A DNA stretch of 64,000 nt from Ruminococcus sp. NK3A76 (GTDB lineage Bacteria > Bacillota > Clostridia > Oscillospirales > Ruminococcaceae): positions 2,480,001 through 2,544,000 of the forward strand of contig NZ_JMMA01000002.1 in the NCBI RefSeq assembly GCF_000686125.1, given 5' to 3'. This document shows, piece by piece, positions 58,176 to 64,000 of the stretch. The notes under the pieces are model-generated. The model saw only the letters and a list, made by a program, of their open reading frames with translations, made no database searches and had not been told where the DNA came from. The position numbers and the translations under genes are program-made. The stretch's first letter is position 1; each line of letters opens with the position of its first letter.

Positions 58176-59591
58176 TTAGAATCTGAAATACAAAAACGGA
58201 TTGTACGAGCTGCTCACCAAGTATGCTGCACTTAAGATAAGCAGCACCGGGACAGAGAGCGTCTGCACCACGTCAAATGCAGCCTCGCTCTTGCCCTTTA
58301 TCTTCTCCCCCAGCCACTTGCAAAGCGGAGTAGATGCGATGACAAGTATCACGAACGTCACCGCAAAGCCGAGCATCTTTGACACCGTCATGTCGTTTAT
58401 AAGCGGCAGACCGTTAGCGCCGAACATATTCTTAAGGTTGTTTATCAGCTTGTCCGTGTCGTCAAATGCGAACAGCGCCCAGCCTATCACCACAAAGAAC
58501 ATGGCGTATATGTGCTGAACAAACGCCGGGGTCTTTTGCAGCCCCTTGCCCCATATGAATTTTTCAAGCAGCAGCAGTATCCCGAAGTATACGCCCCAGC
58601 CCATGAAGTTCCAGCTCGCACCGTGCCAGAAGCCGGTCAGCGCCCATACTATCATGATGTTTGTTATCTGCCTGCCCTTGCCCTTGCGGTTGCCGCCCAA
58701 GGGAATGTAGACATAATCCCTGAACCATGTCGAGAGGGATATGTGCCACCGCCTCCAGAACTCGGTTATGCTCTTTGAGATGTAGGGGTATTCAAAGTTC
58801 TCCAAAAATTCAAAGCCGAACATCCTGCCAAGGCCTATCGCCATGTCGGAGTAGCCTGAGAAATCAAAGAATATCTGGAATGTGTAGGCAATTATCCCTA
58901 CCCACGCCGCCGTTACCGAGAGCTTGTCGTTACTCATGGCACTGAGCTCCTCAAACAGCGCACCTGCCGAGTTTGCGAGTATCACCTTTTTGGCAAGACC
59001 GTAGGTAAAGCGCTTTACACCCGATGAAAACTTGTCCCAGCTCTCCTTACGCTCAGTCAGCTGCTCCTCTATCGTCTGATAGCGAACGATAGGTCCTGCT
59101 ATCAGCTGCGGGAAAAGCGCAACATACGTCGCAAGGTTAAGTATGTTCTTCTGCGGCTTTACTTCGCCCTTGTATACGTCGATAACATACGAGAGCGTCT
59201 GGAAGCTGTAGAAGGATATGCCTATCGGCAGCGCTATGTCAAGAGCTTTTATCCCCAGGCCGCCGATGTCGTTTGCCGTCTTGATAAAGAGGTTCGTATA
59301 TTTGAAAAAGAACAGGAAGCCTAAGTTCCACACTATCGCAATTATCATCGAGAGCATGGCCTTGCGCCTGCCGTTTTGCTTGTAGCGCTTCTGGTCGGCA
59401 AAAAGGCCTGTGATGTACGCCACCGTGATGCTCGCAAGCATTATCAGCACATACTTAGGCTCGCCCCATGCGTAGAAAACAAGGCTGAATATAAGCAAAA
59501 CAAAGTTTTTGAGCTTTCTCGGCACTATAAAATACAGCCCCAGACAAAGCGGCAAAAACATATATAAAAACACATTACTGCTAAATAGCAT
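58176..59591 (-). CDS. MBOAT-family O-acyltransferase (AlgI/DltB-like)
   Basis: A 471-residue protein with about 11 membrane helices. Signature regions: FYAWGEPKYV, ALPIGISFYSFQTLSYVIDVYKG, LIAGPIVRY, FFDFSGYSDMAIGLGRMFG, EFWRRWHISLSTWFRDYVYIPLGGNRKG and TGFWHGASWNF with the catalytic His. It passes acyl groups across the membrane for surface polymer modification. First gene of the pair with the DHHW protein. GAGGAG lies 8 bases upstream. Confidence 0.94.
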   Translation of the reverse strand: MLFSSNVFLYMFLPLCLGLYFIVPRKLKNFVLLIFSLVFYAWGEPKYVLIMLASITVAYITGLFADQKRYKQNGRRKAMLSMIIAIVWNLGFLFFFKYTNLFIKTANDIGGLGIKALDIALPIGISFYSFQTLSYVIDVYKGEVKPQKNILNLATYVALFPQLIAGPIVRYQTIEEQLTERKESWDKFSSGVKRFTYGLAKKVILANSAGALFEELSAMSNDKLSVTAAWVGIIAYTFQIFFDFSGYSDMAIGLGRMFGFEFLENFEYPYISKSITEFWRRWHISLSTWFRDYVYIPLGGNRKGKGRQITNIMIVWALTGFWHGASWNFMGWGVYFGILLLLEKFIWGKGLQKTPAFVQHIYAMFFVVIGWALFAFDDTDKLINNLKNMFGANGLPLINDMTVSKMLGFAVTFVILVIASTPLCKWLGEKIKGKSEAAFDVVQTLSVPVLLILSAAYLVSSSYNPFLYFRF

Positions 59592-59611
59592 AAGCGTTGT
59601 CTCCTCTTGAT

Positions 59612-59838
59612 TCAGTTAACAGTTAACAGGTAACAGGTAACAGTTATGGTATCGGCGCTTATGCGCCGATGATATGCCCATTCGGGCAATCTGGGGAACT
59701 ATCTGACATATTATAAGTGATTTTGTCGGGATAAAAAGTCCGAACAGACACCCGTCCGCCGCAAGGTAAATCTTTGCGAAGCGGATAATACAATACATAT
59801 CACCTGTTACCTGAAAGCCGACTGTCACATAGTCTTCA
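59612..59838. repeat. Repeat island
   Basis: CAGTTAACAGGTAACAG array, GTATCGGCGCTTATGCGCCGAT hairpin, ATATGCCCATTCGGGCA, then plain sequence. No gene. Confidence 0.6.
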
Positions 59839-59875
59839 ACAAAAACCAAAGGTAAGAGGTCAGTAACCTCTTACC
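59839..59875 (-). terminator. Terminator of the SGNH-DUF4358 transcript
   Basis: GGTAAGAGG and CCTCTTACC form a 9-bp stem (more pairs inside), followed on the minus strand by TTTGGTTTTTG. Confidence 0.78.
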
Positions 59876-59889
59876 TCTGCATTAGCCTG

Positions 59890-60393
59890 TCAGCCTATTA
59901 TTTCCTTAGCCTTTGCATCGTCGTTTGAGATGCACATATAAACGCTGTTGCCCTTTGTGATTATAACAGCCGAGCCTAACTTGTCAAGCTCCTCGGGCAC
60001 ATAGTCCTTGAAAGCGTCCTTCTGCTTTTCAACTCTTGTCTCAAAGGCTTCCTTTATCTTTGCTGCACCGTCTTCGTCCTTTGCCTCAAAGCAGGCTATC
60101 TCCTCAGCAGTTGCGCCGCCCGAGCCGATGTACACCTTGCCTTCCTTGTACATATCCTCGGTGATGCCGTATATCTTGTCATACATTCCCACGCCGAGCT
60201 CGTTTAAAGTATCCTTGAACTCTATGCCGTTCTTGAGCTCGTCAGCAACAGCCGTCACGCTCTTGCCGCTCTCTGCGCTCTGCGAATCAGCCTTGGAAGC
60301 GCTGCCCGATGATGAGCTGCTGTCACCGCAGGCTGTGAGTCCTGCGCCGAATATCGTCATTACTGCGAGTAATAAAGCTATCTTCTTTTTCAT
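59890..60393 (-). CDS. DUF4358 lipoprotein
   Basis: A 167-residue lipoprotein: signal peptide with lipobox LTAC (Cys about 22), Ser/Ala-rich linker (about 25-45), then a compact domain with FKDTLNELGVGMYDKIYGI and GSGGATAEEIACFEAKDEDGAAKIKEAFETRVEKQKDAFKDY, the DUF4358 pattern. Members often sit next to SGNH/DHHW and MBOAT genes in Clostridia; the role is unknown. It is 16 bases downstream of the SGNH gene. Confidence 0.87.
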   Translation of the reverse strand: MKKKIALLLAVMTIFGAGLTACGDSSSSSGSASKADSQSAESGKSVTAVADELKNGIEFKDTLNELGVGMYDKIYGITEDMYKEGKVYIGSGGATAEEIACFEAKDEDGAAKIKEAFETRVEKQKDAFKDYVPEELDKLGSAVIITKGNSVYMCISNDDAKAKEIIG

Positions 60394-60409
60394 TTTTATC
60401 TTCCCTTTC

Positions 60410-61255
60410 TTATGTGTTCTGCTCTAAGTATTCTATCCACTTGACCAGATAATCCTTTGTCATGTGTACGCCGTCAGTCGCCGCATCTTCCGGCAGACAG
60501 CCGCTTGCGTCAACAAGTGCCGGGCTGACATCTATCCACTCAACGCCGCAGTTTGTCGCCGCAGCCTTTACAGCCTCGTTGAATGTTGCCACGTTAGTAT
60601 TATTTATTGAATCGCCCTGAGCACTTCTCGAAGCAGTCACGGGGATTATAAGCTGAACGTATATCTTTGCGTCAGGCTGTGCGGCCTTTACAGCGTTTAT
60701 CAGCTCCTCGTATTCGCTCTGGAACTGGTCAACATAAGGCCAGCCGACCTCGTTGATACCGAACATTATATATATCCTGTCAAACTGTCTCTGACCGAGC
60801 GCATCTACAACATTGCCGAGGTTGCCGTTTTCAAGCTCGATATTCGGCTCATCGAGCGCTGACGAAACGTTAAGGCCGGTAGCGCAGTAGAAGGTCGCCA
60901 TAGGCTTGCCCGAGTTATATGAAAGGCCGACAGTTCGTGAGTCGCCTATAAAGCACGCATCCGAGAAATCCGAAGGCCCGTGCTCGGTGTCGGTGTCAGA
61001 CGAGCCGTCATCTTCCGAGTCGCTGTCCGGGCTGCTGTCCGGATCGGAGTCCTTTTCCTTGCTGACTTCGCTGTCGTTCTTATCGACTGCAACAACGCTG
61101 CTGTCATCATCGGCAGGCATTTTCTTACCGATGCTCAGACCTGTCAGTATCAGCCATATAAACACAGCCACAGCGGTGCAGACACAGAACAGTGATATGA
61201 TATTTTGCTGATTCTTCGCTCTTATCGGCGGCGAGGTAGCCTTCTGCTCTGCCAT
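60410..61255 (-). CDS. Membrane-anchored SGNH/GDSL hydrolase
   Basis: A 281-residue protein: basic N terminus, one membrane helix (about 18-40), an acidic Ser/Asp linker (about 50-88, DSDPDSSPDSDSEDD), then the hydrolase domain. Block I DACFIGDSRTVGL (Ser nucleophile), block III IYIMFGINEVG, block V TDGVHMTKDYLVKW (Asp-His). Likely a surface esterase or acetyltransferase-type SGNH enzyme. I start at ATG 61255 (MAEQKATSP), 8 bases after AAAGGGG. Confidence 0.87.
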   Translation of the reverse strand: MAEQKATSPPIRAKNQQNIISLFCVCTAVAVFIWLILTGLSIGKKMPADDDSSVVAVDKNDSEVSKEKDSDPDSSPDSDSEDDGSSDTDTEHGPSDFSDACFIGDSRTVGLSYNSGKPMATFYCATGLNVSSALDEPNIELENGNLGNVVDALGQRQFDRIYIMFGINEVGWPYVDQFQSEYEELINAVKAAQPDAKIYVQLIIPVTASRSAQGDSINNTNVATFNEAVKAAATNCGVEWIDVSPALVDASGCLPEDAATDGVHMTKDYLVKWIEYLEQNT

Positions 61256-61389
61256 TAGTATGCCCCTTTCCCTTATTTCCAATCATTTTAATCATACCAT
61301 ATTTTATGATATATTTCAAGAGGTTTATGAAAATCCGGGGGCAGAAAATTCAAAGACAAGCGAGGTCATTTTTAGGCATAATCACATCA

Positions 61390-61812
61390 GCCCCATTTCA
61401 GGTAACAGTTATTGTATCGCCTGCGGCGATGATATGCCCTTTCGGGCGTGCAGCCGAAGGGGTGTGGGGGCGACCGGAAAGCCCCCACGTCCGTAGCGTA
61501 TGAAAAAACCAACCGTTCCCTTGAAGCTATTCTGTGTGGGGGGTTCTTTCCTTCAAGGCGGCGCTCTCGTTCTCAGGGGATACCCCTTCGCCGGCACGTC
61601 ATACGGCTTAGTTGAATCCGTCCGACCTGCCTGCCCGAATGGGCATATCATTTCCGTCAGGCGCTCCTCACCTGTTACCCGAAAAAAGGGGGGCTTTCGA
61701 GCTGCCGCTCACCCCCTTCGGACTTGCCTTCCTCAGTCACATATTGCCCGAATGGGTATAAGCGGCTTTGCCGCACCACACCTGTTACCTGTTACCTGTC
61801 ACCTGTTACCTG
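61390..61812. repeat. Mosaic repeat island
   Basis: TTCAGGTAACAG start, ATATGCCCTTTCGGGCG, GGGGGCGACCGGAAAGCCCCC, CTTCAAGGCGGCGCTCTCGTTCTCA, GCCCGAATGGGCATAT and a closing CCTGTTA array. The frames across it contain only repeat translations. Nothing was seen in 61283-61389. Confidence 0.7.
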
Positions 61813-61845
61813 AAAAAAAGCACCCCCGTGACCGGGAGTGCTTTG
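61813..61845 (-). terminator. Terminator of the sugar ABC permease genes
   Basis: AAAGCACTCCC / GGGGGTGCTTT stem on the minus strand followed by TTTTT. Confidence 0.8.
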
Positions 61846-61855
61846 AAAAAACGTA

Positions 61856-62890
61856 TCAGATACCTGTGATACCCGAACGCTCAACACCTTCGATGAAGTA
61901 CCTTTGCAGGAATACATACATGATAAGTATCGGCGAGATTGACAGGATACAGCCGGCTTCGAGCCATACTATTATCTGTCTTATGCCGACCTGCTGACCT
62001 GAGAACAGTGTCTGTATCAGGGTAGCGTCAAGGTTTTTGAGCATAAGTGCAACAGTGTCGTTCTGTGTGAAGTACGAGGACGAGATGTAGAAGTCGTTCC
62101 AGTACCATACTATTGCGAAAAGGAATACTGTCAGGAATGAGGTCTTAGCATTGGGGACCATTACCTGAACGTAAGTCCTGAGCGGGCCGCAGCCGTCAAG
62201 ATAAGCTGCATCTTCAAGCTCCTTGGGGAGTCCTCTGAAGAACTGGCGGAATATGTAGATAAACAGACCGCCTCTGATGCCGTTTGCAAAGATAGCAGGC
62301 AGATACATTGTCAGAGGGCTGTTGATGAGCGACTCGCCGCCCTTTAAAACAGTTATCCAGCCGAACGAATACTGCATGAACAGCGGTATCGTTATGATCT
62401 GCGGAGGAACGATGATCATGAGCGTTACTATAGCAAAGAGTAAGCCCTTGAACTTGAACTTGAATCTCGCAAAACCGTAACCGGTTATCGAGCAGGAGAT
62501 AACTTCAAGTACAGAAGCAACAAGGTTAAGAATTACCGTGTTGATAGCTGTGTTGCCGAAGTCCATGACCTTCCAAACGTCATTGATGTTGTCCATAGTC
62601 AGACTCTTGGGCAGCCAGATGATCGAAGGGTCGTTCATCTGCTCACTGGGTCTGAATGCTGTTGATATCATGAATATCATCGGGTAGAGTATTACGAAAC
62701 CAAGGCCGAACAGAATAAGGAATCTGAATATTGGCCATACCGAATCCAAAACCGCTTTACGTCTGTTGTATCTTATCTGCTCAGGGGTCAGGTACTTGTC
62801 GAGACCCTCAGCTTTCATACGCTTAAGACGTTCTTTATTAGCTTTTTTACGCTCTTTTTCAAACTGCTTTTCTTCTTTTTTAGTTGCCAA
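61856..62890 (-). CDS. Carbohydrate ABC transporter permease, MalG type
   Basis: A 344-residue permease with a long basic cytoplasmic N terminus (about 1-55, KKEEKQFEKERKKANKERLKRMK) and six membrane helices. The EAA loop is visible as ELEDAAYLDGCGPLRTYVQVMVPNAK (about residues 240-262), which contacts the ATPase. FRPSEQ near the first loop fits the MalG class. It pairs with the MalF-type gene 13 bases upstream. The substrate is unknown; no binding protein or ATPase is in the window. Confidence 0.92.
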   Translation of the reverse strand: MATKKEEKQFEKERKKANKERLKRMKAEGLDKYLTPEQIRYNRRKAVLDSVWPIFRFLILFGLGFVILYPMIFMISTAFRPSEQMNDPSIIWLPKSLTMDNINDVWKVMDFGNTAINTVILNLVASVLEVISCSITGYGFARFKFKFKGLLFAIVTLMIIVPPQIITIPLFMQYSFGWITVLKGGESLINSPLTMYLPAIFANGIRGGLFIYIFRQFFRGLPKELEDAAYLDGCGPLRTYVQVMVPNAKTSFLTVFLFAIVWYWNDFYISSSYFTQNDTVALMLKNLDATLIQTLFSGQQVGIRQIIVWLEAGCILSISPILIMYVFLQRYFIEGVERSGITGI

Positions 62891-62903
62891 TTACTCCACC
62901 CCC

Positions 62904-63971
62904 TTACTCTACTTCGTAGTATACTACCTTGTTTACGATAACAACCACTATACCAAGAACTACGCCGACGATAGCGAAGTAGCTCCATGCCATAGCTGCC
63001 ATCATACCGTGCTCCCAGCTCGAAGCCTTAGTCAGGATCAAGAGCATGACCTGGTTGGAAGGATCAACGAACGAGTCAACAACAGTGTAAACAACGCTTG
63101 CAACGATCATAGGGCTGATGTAAGGAATGGTGATCTTCCAGAAGTACTCCCAAGCCGTAGCACCTTCCATGTTGGCTGCTTCCTTAGCGGAAGTAGGTAT
63201 GCCCTGCAATGCCGACAGGAAGAGGAGTATCTGGATACCGGAGTTCCATACAAGGTTCATGATGTCACCGACTACCGAGCTTATGATCTCTGTCAGTGAG
63301 TCACTGATGTTATAAACACCGAGGAAGTTGAGCAGCTCATCTACGAGGTTTGCCTCGAACATTGAGGAGAACTGCTCCGAGCCGCCTGCATAACCGCCTG
63401 TGCTCATGTTACCGTTGATGATGTCGATAACAGGGCCGGTAGCTATGATAACGGGGAGGAAGAATATAGCTCTTGCAAGAGTTCTTCCCTTGAACTTCTG
63501 GTTAAGGATAACCGCTACGAATATCGAGAATATAAGTATGAGCGGTGTTTTGAGCGCTGTATCCTTGAGCATCGCAACGAGCGCAGGTGAATAGTCAACG
63601 TCTTTTCTGAAAGCGTAGACGTAGTTGTCAAGACCTACATACTCGAGCTTCATCTCGCCGTTTACAGGCTGTGTCTTGTTGAAAGAGTAAACAAGCGACT
63701 CGATAAGCGGAACGATGAAGAAGTATATCGTTCCTATGAACCACAGTGCTATAAAGCCGTAGCCGTAGAGTGCCTTTCTTCTTTCGTAGGGTATCTTAAG
63801 ACCCTTCTGTTTTGCAGGTGCCGAAGCACTTGACAGCTTTGCCTCAAAGTCTGCTGAACTCATTGTGACCTCGGGCTGCTCGTCGGCTGTTTCCTCGACC
63901 TGCTCTGCTGCTTCTTCAGCAGTCTCGGCAGCTTCGTCGAGTATTTCGTTTTCCATAATCTCATTACTCAT
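62904..63971 (-). CDS. Carbohydrate ABC transporter permease, MalF type
   Basis: A 355-residue permease. A very acidic N-terminal extension (about 1-45, EILDEAAETAEEAAEQVEETADEQPE) precedes the usual start; six to seven membrane helices follow, with an EAA loop SAKEAANMEGATAWEYFWKITIPYISPM (about 258-285). The opposite charge of the partner's N terminus is notable. AAGGAGGG lies upstream of the ATG at 63971. The operon probably continues upstream beyond the window. Confidence 0.92.
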   Translation of the reverse strand: MSNEIMENEILDEAAETAEEAAEQVEETADEQPEVTMSSADFEAKLSSASAPAKQKGLKIPYERRKALYGYGFIALWFIGTIYFFIVPLIESLVYSFNKTQPVNGEMKLEYVGLDNYVYAFRKDVDYSPALVAMLKDTALKTPLILIFSIFVAVILNQKFKGRTLARAIFFLPVIIATGPVIDIINGNMSTGGYAGGSEQFSSMFEANLVDELLNFLGVYNISDSLTEIISSVVGDIMNLVWNSGIQILLFLSALQGIPTSAKEAANMEGATAWEYFWKITIPYISPMIVASVVYTVVDSFVDPSNQVMLLILTKASSWEHGMMAAMAWSYFAIVGVVLGIVVVIVNKVVYYEVE

Positions 63972-64000
63972 CAGCCGTTCAACCCTCCTTCACTTAATGC

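Noticed and set aside
61500-61997. 165-residue plus-strand frame
   Set aside because: It consists of repeat-island sequence and the antisense of the MalG-type permease gene.

Overview
The window looks like chromosomal DNA of a Gram-positive, spore-lineage gut bacterium, most likely a Ruminococcus or close Oscillospiraceae relative. The evidence is a C-terminal type I dockerin (about 50.7 kb), sporulation genes (cotJA-cotJB-cotJC, spoVAC), strong AGGAGG-type ribosome sites, many near-consensus sigma-A promoters with 17-bp spacers, Bce-type peptide-antibiotic modules, and roughly 50% GC. No rRNA or tRNA gene was seen.

Layout. 0-5.4 kb: the 3' end of a GGDEF gene, a Bce-type two-component system, a C_GCAxxG_C_C redox protein and an ECF sigma factor with its membrane partner. 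6.2-8.6 kb: leuC and leuD with a Dabb-domain gene between them. 9.1-10.2 kb: cotJ operon. 10.4-13.4 kb: BceAB-type ABC exporter behind a BceR-like operator. 13.8-17.4 kb: an EAL-PAS protein and a secreted beta-helix protein. 17.6-20.9 kb: an operon of a TIM-barrel-like protein, a HAD-VanW fusion and a flippase. 22.1-23.8 kb: HAD phosphatase and sirtuin. 24.0-26.5 kb: a repeat-built region with four copies of a probable small-RNA gene. 26.5-31.0 kb: OmpR-type regulator, FN3 secreted protein, histidine kinase and histidine phosphatase. 31.9-35.1 kb: trkA and trkH. 37.8-40.0 kb: relic of an integrative element with a tyrosine recombinase. 40.4-42.9 kb: aldolase-family enzyme and malQ. 44.9-51.5 kb: metalloprotease-like membrane protein, C39-like lipoprotein, tsaE, tsaB, rlmI-like gene, dockerin protein and spoVAC. 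51.6-52.9 kb: an intact IS3-family element. 53.2-61.3 kb: secreted SGNH hydrolase, nadE, then an MBOAT/DHHW/DUF4358/SGNH group that probably acylates a surface polymer. 61.9-64 kb: two sugar ABC permeases.

The most interesting part is 24.2-26.5 kb. Four minus-strand units each have a direct repeat of the GTTCAY-N5-GTTCAC type (11-bp period, as OmpR/PhoB regulators bind), a -10 box, about 94 nt of RNA (about 220 nt in one copy) with a small hairpin and an anti-Shine-Dalgarno UCCUUUCAU tract, and a terminator-like hairpin. They sit just upstream of an OmpR-family response-regulator gene. The arrangement resembles the CiaR-controlled csRNAs of streptococci. Two units lie in an apparently perfect 637-bp tandem duplication.

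Two repeat families pervade the gaps. One is a roughly 175-200 bp palindromic MITE-like element (five copies, ends GGCAACACCGCAC, apparent 2-bp duplications). The other is a set of mosaic islands in which GC-rich modules are bounded by tandem 7- or 8-mers (CCTGTTA, GTGAATA, GCATAAT, CAGTTAA types). One MITE forms nearly the whole leuC leader and another abuts the BceR-like operator.
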